A stretch of 64,000 nucleotides of DNA from Siphonodentalium dalli (taxonomy: Eukaryota; Mollusca; Scaphopoda; Gadilida; Siphonodentaliidae). The position numbers and the translations under genes were made by a program. Below, piece by piece: positions 44,841 to 55,991 of the stretch (position 1 is the stretch's first letter; every line of letters starts with the position of its first letter). Under the pieces are notes generated by a model, which had not been told where the DNA came from, did not search any database, and saw only the letters and a program-made list of their open reading frames with translations. The DNA is taken from assembly GCA_032622095.1 (NCBI GenBank), contig CP136061.1:233120944-233184943 (forward strand). The letters are read 5' to 3'.

Positions 44841-45240
44841 TTAACCCTTTACCCAACAGAATGGCCCTGTGCCAATGCATTCTCTTATATATGCGAGTCG
44901 ACCATAGGTCGCCTCGCATATATAAGAGAATGCATTGGCTTAACACATTAAAAATTATAAAATTGTTAAAGATTGTAAGAAAAAATGGTAAAAAGTGTTA
45001 AAAAAAGATTTTTTTTAGGCCAATGCATTCTCTTATATATGCGAGGCGACCTATGGTCGACTCGCATATATAAGAGAATGCATTGGCACAGGGCATAACT
45101 GTAACTATCACAATGTGATCAAGGAGCCGGTTCCAATGATATCCATATTTGTATGGTTCTATTGAGACAGACCGAAGATATTTTAGGCTGTTGAAGCTTT
45201 AGTTGGCCGGTTTTGGCCGGTTTGTTGTGTAAAGGGTTAA
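44841..45240 (-). mobile_element. MITE family A, copy 4 (inverted)
   Basis: TTAA at 44841-44844 and 45237-45240 bound 392 bp. Hairpins at 44871-44939 and 45019-45087 (69 bp each) flank a 79-bp AT-rich spacer. The right end has one change (GTTGTGTAAAGGG for GTTGGGTAAAGGG). Nearly identical to copy 3, in the same orientation. Confidence 0.92.
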
Positions 45241-46654
45241 GACGCGTTATATAATTATAACTGCATATTACCTTAATCGAAACAAGAGTTATTTCTTAAC
45301 AATAATTTTACAAACAAATGTGTTAACTTCATTTGCAACCATACCACGTTCTTCATTTATTACAAACCCATACGACTGTATAGCTTGAATGATTCTCAAT
45401 TATAGACGCCGTATAATAACATGGTTTAATTGAATATGCGATAGCATTTATTGCATACGGCACATACTCTAACATTTTCAGAATTGATGAGTATACCCAG
45501 ATTTATGTTTCACATCCTATCAGCAGGTTATTTTGCATTCTTCATTTCGGTGAACGATGAGGATTTCGCCTTTATATACACACATGACCTTTCCTTTGTC
45601 TGTATTAGTAATTCGTATCTGATCCAAACGGCGTGATTTTGAAGATTGTTTTTATTTTTGGCCAAATCTCCACAACAAGGGTTTTCCTAAAGTCCATGCA
45701 TTATCAATCATCAAAACCAGCATGTCGAATTAAAATGGTTATTATTCAAATAATTCTTTATTCAAATATGAAGGTTTGTACAAAACTATTATAAAGCAAT
45801 GAAGAAAATGTATTCTAATCTAACAATTAAACGAATGATAATTTGCGATGATTGACGACTGTTTTTGACGAAAATATGAATATAAAACACAGTATATTAG
45901 ACAAGGGTCACGCGAAATTATAATTCATCCATTTAAATTGAGGGTCTTTGGACGCCAATCCAGACTGTCTTTCTGATCACCGTTCTATAACGGTGTGTGT
46001 TCAATGGTGCGGCAAGCAAACAACATTAGCCATTGACCTTTAATGGGCATGATTTTATCTCTATTTTTGAAGCCTAATTATTCCTCTTGGTGATTTACAT
46101 CATAATGATGACACTAGTTAGTGAATCGTGAGTCAGAAATCTTCAGTCGATATGGGACATGTGTCAGCAATTACATAGAAATTGCTTCGGCGCTGAAGGT
46201 CGATCGGCAAAGATTGAGAAATATTCCATAACACTTTACCCGTCACGATCACAGACTTTTAGCTCTGTGCATTTAAAAGCGCGGAATCAACAAATAATTG
46301 TTCATCTGTCCCATGAAACTAATAAATTCACCATTATAGCTCTCGACATCCTGTTCATTCGCGATATAAATCATTTGTTTCTCTCATTTTACTCATATAG
46401 TTCAATTTTCAATAAATGAGTTTACTTTTGATCCCTTGCTTAATGTCATCACATTTTCCTACTGCTTTGTATCTCTAACATGCATGAGACAAATTTGGTG
46501 CCCACTAGATTCAATAATTTCAGCTCACGACAGTAAAATGTGGTTTCTCGCTGTTAACGATGACTCGGATGATCGTATCACTAATTATGCAACCAACAGT
46601 TATCGTAATATAAATGCCGGTTAATTGCATGGCATGGACGTGGTGACGGCGGTG
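45241..46654. other. Unassigned AT-rich sequence
   Basis: Short frames at 45451-45636, 46159-46419 and 46436-46624 are unrecognised. No repeats identified. Confidence 0.3.
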
Positions 46655-46975
46655 TGGTGGGAGATTAGTGTTGTCTCACCCCCCCCCCCCAACCTTGGCC
46701 TAAATGTTCAAAAGTTGGAACTTTCATGCCTGTCACAACATTAGATGGAACTTCCAGACCAAATATAGGTTGAATATGTTCTCATAGTTTGTTATTCCAA
46801 CCATTATTTAATGTGATTTAGACCAATACTCTCTGTCCAAGTATTGGCTGAAATGGCAATAAGTATTACCATTACAAATTTCAAACCATAAGGAGGTGGT
46901 AGCTTGAATATTTTCAAAAGTTGGAAAATATGAGGTACCAGTTGCAATATTTCAACCCAAGGACCGAGAAATCTT
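46655..46975 (+). repeat. Dispersed repeat N, copy 6
   Basis: GGTGGGAGATTAGTGTTGTC, a C10 run, CCAACCTTGGCCTAAATG, TTCAAAAGTTGGAACTTTCA, then GGCTGAAATGGCAATAAGT and TTTCAAACCATAAGGAGGTG. More diverged than copy 5. Confidence 0.6.
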
Positions 46976-47025
46976 GGTCGTTAACTTTGGTAATGATGAT
47001 ACACTAACTCACTAAGTCAATTTCC

Positions 47026-47257
47026 ATTGATCGATAAATACGTGGCCGGATATCCATTCGTGAAGAAATATCATGGGCGTCCGATTTCATATGGCTTCAT
47101 ATTGTTTTCTGACGAAATGCCTGCAAAAAAATACCAGACAAACTTGCCATTGTGTGAACGTACACTATAGGTCCAATGCCCCATTGATCGATAGGCCCCT
47201 ATATGCGTGGCCGGATATCTCTTCGTGAACAAATATCATGGGCGTCCGATCAGTAGA
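47026..47257 (+). repeat. 165-bp-period direct repeat
   Basis: CATTGATCGATAAATACGTG and CATTGATCGATAGGCCCCTA head two units that share CGTGGCCGGATATC, TTCGTGAAxAAATATCATGG and GCGTCCGAT. CGTGGCCGG starts at 47041 and 47206. Confidence 0.85.
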
Positions 47258-48473
47258 TTACGATATATTGACTGTCGTCTGAGCTTGATTGCACAAACAA
47301 AAATCAGAGCGGTGTAAGTACATTACGTACAGTTATTATGCTTCAGTAAACATAAAGATACGCGATGATTTCCCCTAATTGAATCTAGACATTCCCGATT
47401 TCCTAGATGGAGAGCGCTTCAATTAAAAAGATTCCTAAATTACGAACGCAACAAAAATCAAAAGTCTAGACATGCGAGCGGATATTGTTATCATGGGTAC
47501 TTCGAATTAATTCGAACTCGTGTTAGATCTAATTAATTTGGAGTAGGAGCTATATAAGTCGATCCTCAATGCTCAGTTCTCGTGTGCACATAGGAAAATA
47601 TCATGGTTGATTTCAATCTATTGTGTTCTTTGCTTCAATTCATTTTCTTAATGGGGAAACTCAAGTCGCGGAAGAATTGCAGGGATATATGGCAATTCAA
47701 TGGTCACAAATACCAGACGTGTATATGACTGTGGTGAAACTGAGGCAATTAGCGCACATGTTTTAACAAGGAACTTGGTAATAAATATGAACCATGGCAT
47801 GTGATTAATTTCGCAGGCTATATTTATCGACTTAGTTACAATTATACGACCAGGAAGAGATTTCTCGGCATAATGAATACGTGTATTTGCAAATGCTATC
47901 CTGATTTCTGAAATTTCCGGAAAGTTTCAAAAATCATGGAAACATTGCATGGAAATATAGCTTTCATCGAAGAAATGGGGTTAGTGAGTGACGTTATCAA
48001 CCTTGAGGTGGCTTACCACGAATGTGATGATTGTCTCATTCAGATTTCGAATATCGATTGATTGGAAGGCATCCAGCACAGCACCACTGCAACGAAACAT
48101 ATACAAATGCATGTATATGGTCGATGTATATATGTCATGTCTATTGTTGCCAAACAATGTTGTTTTATCACGTGGTGTGGTATAAACGCTCTTCTTATAA
48201 ATCCCTGTATTGTATGGTAGTGGTGATGTTCCACCCTGGGTAGCTCTAAATATTAACACTTCCCGACAGATTCGTGGTCTCGTGGTGCACATGTGTGCCT
48301 CTTAGTTCGAGACATAAGTATATTTAGTGTCAGCAATATTTTAAAATGCTGGACTGTCCACGTGGATAAAATGACAACATGTGGTTTTGCCTCCAGATAC
48401 TATAATAATACTTCTTAAACAGTGTCCACGTATCTTTAATTCCACAATTTTGGTTGGCTATGCAGCTGCTACT
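47258..48473. other. Unassigned sequence
   Basis: Frames overlap on both strands at 47981-48292 and none is recognised. No repeats identified. Confidence 0.3.
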
Positions 48474-48652
48474 TTAACCCTTTAATGACTGGTGCTTCCT
48501 GAATTTTTATGAAAACCCCGTGCCAATGCATTCTCTTGTATATATGCGAGTCTTCCATAGGGAGGCTCGCATATATAAGATAATGCATTGGTCTAGTAAT
48601 ATTTACATTGACGTTGTAAGCCAAGGTATTCTCTTATATATGCCAGTGACCA
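48474..48652 (+). mobile_element. MITE family B, copy 5 (right end lost)
   Basis: TTAA at 48474-48477, then CCCTTTAATGACTGGTGCTT, and one good hairpin (about 48521-48592). The second hairpin is cut after GTATTCTCTTATATATGCC, and the right terminus is missing. Confidence 0.75.
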
Positions 48653-49260
48653 GATGTAGACACGCATGCAGAACATACCTTCAAATGTATAGTTTCATTT
48701 TATAACGATATAAAATCATCTACAATTCCGAGTAAACCACGTTAGTGGTCAACAGGCTGAATATCTGCCGACAACCTAGATATATCTAAGACTAATATAA
48801 GTCCCAGGATATATACTATACAATATCAATACACTATAAATGTATATCTTATTATCTTTTTTTTTGTCTTTGATTTGAATTAAACCTGGAATTTACTGGA
48901 GTATATATTTGATCGAAATTTCGCTGGATTTATGCTACATTGTTCACATGTCAGTTGTTGTTCCGTTGTTGTGCATGCCTTGTGTTATAATAGATTAGGT
49001 TACCAGTGTGTTTATATGAAGCCATGGTACTGGTCTGTCCATAAAATGCAGCACAACGTATACAGTGCTTCTCCATATAACCTATCCCAGCTGCACGGTG
49101 TAATCCAGAAACCGTGGACAGATAATAGAGATGTTTGGCATTCATGTATACATATAACCTATACCAGCTACACGGTGTAATCCAGTTAACAGATAATATA
49201 GATGTTTGGCAATTCATGTATAGAGTTACGACCACGGGTATATAACTATATTTAGCTACG
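48653..49260. other. Unassigned sequence
   Basis: A short direct repeat (ATAACCTATCCCAGCTGCAC, GGTGTAATCCAG and TATAACCTATACCAGCTACA, CGGTGTAATCCAG) lies at about 49077-49205, with AGATAATA.AGATGTTTGGCA after each. Otherwise nothing. Confidence 0.4.
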
Positions 49261-50396
49261 TTTATAAGAGTGAGTGTCTACGCAACCAATACATTAATTG
49301 ACTATGCGGGACTGTCCACTCAATGGAGAAATTTGGCACCAGAACAAATAATAAATGACCCTCTATTTGCGACATATGGTTCAAAATATAAAAGAAAGAT
49401 GCGAGTCAACTATTGGGAATCCTTTCTGGCGCGACGTCTTTGTAGCCTGGCGTAATTTCCTGGACATAAAAAGTAAAGAGCCTCGATACGCCATGACTCA
49501 GACAATCTGGAACAATGATGAACTGTTGATCGACGACTCAATGCTAGACGTCGCTGAGTGGAAGGACAACTGCATAATATTCATAAATGATATGTTCACC
49601 GAAGACAATAAGCTACATTCCATCGAAACTCTTAAAACTAGGAACATCATCACCACAAACTTTATCACTTTACACGGCTTAAACAGACAAATTAATAGGT
49701 TATTAAAACGGACCGATCAAACAATCGTCAGGGTTCAAAATCCAATCATTCCTGAAAATATAGTATCACTACTTCAAATGAGCGAGGTTGCAGAAATTTT
49801 ACGATGAATTCATAAAAGCGACTAAAATAGGACAATCATCGTCGCAAATGAAATGGGAAAATGAATTAAGGTGTTCCCTTCACTGGAAACATATATTTTC
49901 ATCACCCTTCAAACTATTAGTCGACACAAAACTACGCTGGTTTCAATACCGAATACTGACTATAGAATTATAGGCACGAACAGACTTTTGAACATAATGC
50001 GAATTCGGTCAGATGGTCTATGTCGCAGATGTAACGTCGCAAATGAATCAATTTCGCATATTTTCTTTGACTGTCCATTTGTAAGAACATTTGTAAATAC
50101 CACTCAGGCCTGGCTAGATCGCTATCAACTGGGTATCTCGCTTTCTTGGAAAGAACATTCTTTTTGGGATTGGTGCTCACAATAAAAACAACAAACTAAA
50201 CTTTCTTATACTATCAATTCTGAAATATTATCTGTATAAAACCAAATTTAACCCCGACGAACGAACTCTGAAATTACTCATTCGAGAATTTGAATTACGA
50301 TATAAGTCGTATCGATATATTGCACTGAACTCCGACGATCTGAACCATTTCCAACTCGAGTGGGGGGACCTAATGAAAGTCATACAACAACAATAA
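49261..50396 (+). pseudogene. 3' end of a Tx1/L1-like LINE ORF2, frameshifted
   Basis: This is the C-terminal part of a non-LTR retrotransposon polymerase, downstream of the reverse transcriptase core. Segments in order: GNPFWRDVFVAWRNF and TIWNNDELLIDDSM (49355 frame); HIFSSPFKLLVDTKLRWFQY; TNRLLNIMRIRSDGLC; the RT-associated zinc-binding motif CRRCN...SHIFFDCPFV (near 50020-50080); and LNFLILSILKYYLYKTKF...LRYKSYRYIA, ending at TAA 50394-50396. DTKLRWFQYRIL and the zinc knuckle are hallmarks of these elements. Frame changes near 49410, 49795, 49962 and 50165 make it dead. It is 5'-truncated at about 49260, as is usual for LINE copies. No poly-A tail is obvious. Confidence 0.9.
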
Positions 50397-50589
50397 GGCA
50401 CACACATAACTAACTTAGCAGGGAATTATCTTGAATAGTAAATAGTCCGATTTTACAATCTGAGATTCGGCAAACCAGTCCAAAGTTCATGAACAAATTT
50501 GAGACAGAATATAACTGGCATAAATATATACATTAATTGACTATACACTTCATCGCTAACACCATTCTAGAATCAAATATAGCACACCA

Positions 50590-51340
50590 TTGCATGCTGA
50601 AAAATGTTGGCTCTTTGTGGAGAACCAGTCTGGAATCATTAATTTGGTTCTTTATGGTTTAGGGATAACAATCTTGGTTCTTTGTGATTAACCAGTGTAA
50701 AACCTTACGATCTCCGCGCGGCAGCTGTGGATAATTTGGTTCTTTGTGAAGAACCAAAACGTCCCAAAAGAACCAAATCAAGAACCACGTGGTTCTTACC
50801 AAGTATACCAAATCGCTTAGTTGGTTCAGCTATATATATAGAGATAAATTGTAGAACCAAAGTCATTCTAGTAATTATTATATAACCAAAACTTTAGAAT
50901 TTGGTTTTTCTTGTCTATCTTTGGTTCTGAATAAGGACACCTTCTGGAATCGGACTTTTATATTTAGGTTCTTTGTGGATTAAGTACCAGTCGTTTTGAA
51001 GCATTTGGTTCCTTGGTTGACTGCATGCTGCTTGTATAACAATTTGGCCCCTTGGTTGACTGCATGTATAACCATTTGGTTCATTGGTTGACATCATGTA
51101 TAACCATTTGGTTCATTGGTTGACATCATGTACAACCATGTATTTCATTGGTTGACAGCATGTAGAATCATTTGATTCCGTTGTTGTCTGTAGTATTGGT
51201 TCCTTTCTTCACTACACGAAGAACCCTTTGGCTCATTGGTTGACTGCACGTAAAACCATTTGTTTCTCGATTAAGTTCCGCATGTTATCCACAAAAACCA
51301 AATGGTTCCTTGGGGATAAAGAACCAAATTCGTTGGTTAA
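50590..51340 (+). repeat. Degenerate GGTTC-rich array
   Basis: GGTTCTTTGTGGAGAACCAG-like units (50600-50960) pass into units of about 30-36 bp of the form ACCATTTGGTTCATTGGTTG, ACTGCATGTATA (about 51000-51280). Both directions of the motif occur (GGTTC and GAACC), giving potential small hairpins. Unit length is irregular, so this is old or complex expansion. It follows the LINE remnant by 200 bp. Confidence 0.8.
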
Positions 51341-53042
51341 GCTAGTGTAGTAGTGATCTAGATTATGTATATAGTAATCATTTGTAATGCGATATATTCA
51401 CAGAAACAGGACATAAATCACGTCATACGTGTCATGGCAACTGAATTACATTTCAATTTAACGATGTCGGTTTTTATGACAGTAACAGAATATTCTTATG
51501 TTATCCCGCTGTATATTTTAATTATTCAGTAGCGTGGATGATGTCACTCCAATTGTAGCGTTGTGGCGTCCCGACACAAATCTGATGCGGAGAACAAAGA
51601 AAATGACAAACTCATCAAATATTAGTTCCCTCAAACCATAAAACCTAATCAGAAAAGCGGATGTCAGTATGGTGCACACAGTCAATCGGAGAAATCTCAC
51701 TCGTTCACGCGACAAACGAGATTTAACATCCGATCTAATCGGGAAATGTATTCATTTTTAAAACCACGCCGCTGTTGCGACATTCAAACAGCTAACGTGA
51801 CTGATTTCGATTCGGTGACAAATGACTACAATTTGATTTGATTTCCGTATCTAAATTCGGATCTTTTGGGACATTTGAAGATCGAGTGATGCAGAATAAT
51901 TAGTAATCTCAAATCAGTCCTCGTAATGAACGGTGTTCATGTGTCGTGAATGCATATTTAATTCGACAAAAAGCATGTTATTGCACGTTTAAATGTGCCC
52001 CATAGTTACAGTTAAAATACTTCTTGTGTCTGAAATTTTTGTCCATGCATGCAGTGAATATTGAAACTTGTTAAGTGAAGCAAGGAAAATATTTTGGCGC
52101 TAATGGGTATATATACCATATAATGTGGAAAATACCGAAACGTCAAACGGATGAGAACTATATTCTACATATAAACTTCGCATAACACCGAATGTGATTT
52201 AAATTTGTTTCACACGAGCATGCAGTTACATCATATAATACGGTATATAATACGCTACAATATGGTACGTTTCGTGTCTTCTGACCATCTAAATAAACCG
52301 TTGGCGAATGTTCAACGGACTTGTGCAGTCGGCCGCGCCGAAATATCTTATTTTGTCTGAAACCAATTGAGCGTGTTGGTGGTTGCAATGCGGCAGCTTG
52401 TCCTCACCACTCGACTATTATTTACACGTTTATCAAGACGTTGGCCGATATCTATAAACGTGTAGGTTTGTTGAGTAAAATTGTGTGACTGTTCCCGTCA
52501 TCTCCATAGCAACACAATAGTAACACACGTTACAGGTTACACGCACATGTGACTGGACTTGGCTATTGAGCGACCCCGAGATACTATCTCGAAGAAGATA
52601 ACACCGACGACTGACACGGTGCTACAAATTGCCGCATATCCGGCGTCCGTGAGGAATCGCGACACAATTCTCAAAGACTTCAGCTACCATAATAGACCAC
52701 CGCTTCACCACATATTGGATTGTTGGTCAAGATAGTTCTGTGTACACATTAACGCACAAAGATGGACATTTAATATCCGCGAGATGAAACAAATTCGGCA
52801 GACGGCCAAGAGACCATGTCCATCTGGCGGTTTGTTTTCTCCAATAATACGGCTCCAGACGGTAACATCTCTCGGTCATTGTTGCTGGGAATGCCAACGG
52901 GAAATTCGACACTATCCAAATCGATGGTTATATGAAATCAATGTCTTCATAAAATTAGCAACAACACGCGATGCCAATGAATCACAGGCGCGACCAGAAT
53001 GCTATTAGTTCAAGATTGTATACCCTATAGTCCTACGTATAA
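51341..53042. other. Unassigned sequence
   Basis: A minus-strand frame at 51518-51715 is unrecognised. 52440-53010 is somewhat GC-richer, with frames open on both strands (52727-52912 minus, 52784-53008 plus). No repeats identified. Confidence 0.3.
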
Positions 53043-53194
53043 TAGTGTGGTCGTCAGAGGGTTCGACCCGGAAGAAATTGGTATAGAAGCGGTTTTGGCG
53101 TCATTCGACGCGGGAGAATCTCGTGTATAACATATCCAAAATCCGCTAAAATCCGCTTTGGGCAAAATTCAGGATCCAACATGGCGTCCAACAT

Positions 53195-53900
53195 GGCTGC
53201 CGTTAGTCAAAAGATACTCTGACTGAGATTAATTCGATAACAGTGAGAACAAATGTTGTCATATGTATACAAATGTATACATTTTTGCAAAGGTAAAATG
53301 TTGTGCCACCTGTTTATGGCAAAAAAATGGAACCCATCGTCCCAGATGGCCGCCAAAATGGCGGCCTAAACTAGAACATTTGAAGTTTTTGCCTAATATC
53401 TTAAAGATCAATTCCTGTTGTTTGATAATGGTTCAGACTGGCGACATTGATTAGTCATATTCATGTTAATTCATCATTGGAGCAATGAAAGATACCATAA
53501 ATGGGGTCCCAGACTCATCTACACCCTCAAAAATTCGATTTTACAGAACGCGGTATAAAATTCCACAAAAATCGCCATTGGGATTCCAGTCGTATATCAA
53601 CAAGAAATGGACAGAACTGTACAATGTAAGTTGGGCATACCATTATCTATAATTACTCCAATTCAATGAAACCCAAATTGGCGCTTTGTCTCAAAATGGC
53701 TGCCAAAATGGCGGTCAAAATATGGAAAATGGCGGATATTGATCACAGTGTCATTCAATCCATTATAAGTAGTGGTTGATGAATAAAATTGACTAAATAA
53801 ATACGAATGTATACCTTTTTATGATGCCATTATGCTAGCTCTATGTAAAATTTAAAAATCAGTACCAAAAATGGCTGCCAAAATGGCCACCCGATGTGAA
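53195..53900 (+). repeat. Recurrent ATGGCNGCCAAAATGGC motifs
   Basis: ATGGCCGCCAAAATGGCGGC (53346-53365), ATGGCTGCCAAAATGGCGGT (about 53697) and ATGGCTGCCAAAATGGCCAC (about 53872), plus AACATGGCTGCCG near 53193. The inverse occurs in the right arm. AAAATGGCGGCC resembles the YY1 binding motif, but whether any factor binds is not shown. Confidence 0.7.
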
Positions 53901-54299
53901 AAATACTATTTTCTATCACTTCTGTTTATCACTTGTTGCTCTCTGAACTGGGAAACAATGGGTATATTCTTTCAATGATCGTGTCAACTGATCATTACAG
54001 CAATGACATTTCTAATAGATTATATCATAGTTTACTCTGGTCCTTCACTAATAAGTTATAACGAATGTGGTATGAAATTTAACCAAAATCGACTTTGGGG
54101 TTCTGGTCACATTTGATATTTAGGGATGAACAGATCTTGTCTACAAAATAATTGATCAAATAGACCAAATAGACAAAAAGAAACAATAAATTTTATCTAA
54201 TATGGTTCCAAAACGAAAATGGTAGACTCTGCCCAGCTTATCACATAATGGAAGTTGTGAGTGGTGGATGCAGTTGATAGTTGGCTCATATACATGTAT

Positions 54300-54880
54300 G
54301 TGGCTCATATACATCAAAACTATTTATTTTCAATCTTTTGGTGGCTTCCCGCGGGTTGACAAAATCTCGACTCATCAGTGCTATAATGTCGTATATCCAT
54401 TTTGGCGGGAAATGAGTATTTGATACCATTCGAATCGTGAGAAAAAATCCAATCCGATGGGCCAAACTGTCCTTGCATTGGATGACAAATATTCGCACAA
54501 ACCAGTGAAGCAAATGTCGTATCTCCAGCGATCTTTACAATTATTCGTGCTATGAGGTCGTATGTCCAACAGCAGCCAATCGGACGCTTCAGGTTGTCCA
54601 CGTGACTTCTGTTTTGTGATTGTGAATTCTAAAATGTGTGCTATATGGCAGTATCTCCATGTTAGTCACGTGATCATTTGGTGATTTAAATTTTGTTATT
54701 GTTCCACACATTTCTGGATGATGATGCACATGGGTGAATTTTCATAGTGTAGAATAGGCACTTTTTAGTTCATAGACACATGCGATTGCCACCATATTTA
54801 GCTTAATCTGCATTTATAAGCACAACTTCATTATGCACGGAAACGAATCGTCGCTGGCATGTCATATCTCCAAACAAGCT
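54300..54880 (-). other. Core of the 4.3-kb element: spaced GGAGATACGACATTATAGCAC motifs
   Basis: On the minus strand, variants of GATATACGACATTATAGCAC occur at about 54378-54407, 54507-54531, 54547-54570, 54636-54661 and 54857-54876, spaced irregularly at 40-200 bp. A minus-strand frame (54320-54601) reads DTTFASLVCANICHPMQGQF through them. It is open but matches no family I know, and another frame is open over the same bases. Confidence 0.35.
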
Positions 54881-55631
54881 ATTGCTTTTTAAAAGAAAAC
54901 GAGGGAATAAACAGAAAACAATATGTGGTTCAATGAACAGCTAATGTCAGTTTTCATTGGGATAAATACAACAATACGTCATGCTTTGTCAACATTAGGA
55001 GAAATGTTGTCTAAAAACTTCAACCTTCATTTTCTCGGAAAGTTGAAAATGTGGGTTACATTATAGCACCGATGCGACGAAATATTAACTATTCGGGCTC
55101 GGCCATCATTTTCAAGTTTCAAGCTGGAACTAAATGTAGCCCATGGATTCCCCATTCGACATGTAAGAAAAGTAGTTTTACTCTGATCTCTTCCCAGATA
55201 TCAACTCTCCGGTAAATGGTGATCTCTTATGTTCTAGAAAATACGTGTGCCGAACACATATATGTATGAAGAAACTATCCCCATACATTGTTTACACATC
55301 GACTCCGTGAGTATGTGGAGGTTTTCTTGGACAAGCGGGATTTTCAAACCTCGAAACCGTCCGTACAAACAATAAAAGTTAATAGGAAATGACGTTGGAT
55401 GTAGGTCTAGAGTACGTCGTCCGCATGAAATAGTTTTCGTGTCATTAATTTGCACATATTTCGTGCTCTGATGAGCATGGATGAACGCCTTATGTGGCAG
55501 TTTGATTGTCTAACATCCGGAAAATAACATGTTCATTGTTCACATTTCTTAGACAAACATGTTGTTAATCACCATGTTCATGTGGCATTTCTATCCAATG
55601 ACAACCTTGAAATGCCAGTTAATCAAGCTAA

Positions 55632-55991
55632 ATGGTTGATACTTTACGCCTACGGGTCAGATCCAGCCGTGACGCACATTGTGTCTACATATCATTGATG
55701 AAATTCACTAAATGTGTAGAAGATATAGGTGCGTCTATATATGTACTAGAATGTTTCTATCCACATGTATATACCCACAATCGCATGACACGGAATTGTC
55801 ACATAAAGTGTGAAGGGTATACAATGTACGTGCGAATTTTCATTTTTCCTCTTGATATTGAAGAAAATAATTTTACTTTGAAACTCCCCAGCTCCGATAA
55901 CCAACTTGCCCACCAATTAAATAAACCCCAGATTATTCGCTTTTCCCTCCTGTCCTTTTCACTTTCGCCAGCACTGGAAAACCTATTATAG
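55632..55991 (+). other. Unrecognised 119-codon frame inside the 4.3-kb element
   Basis: The plus strand is open from TTG-like start to TAG, and the minus strand is open over 55799-56191. Neither shows catalytic DDE-type spacing or another known motif that I can see. Listed only as the longest frames in the element's centre. Confidence 0.2.

Noticed and set aside
44452-44844. 130-codon ORF as a gene
   Set aside because: GTG start, no motif, and its stop codon is provided by the TTAA of a MITE insertion.
53055-53075. GGGTTCGACCC as a tRNA B box
   Set aside because: No paired T arm, anticodon arm or acceptor stem surrounds it. It belongs to the terminus of the 4.3-kb element and is not kept in the right arm.
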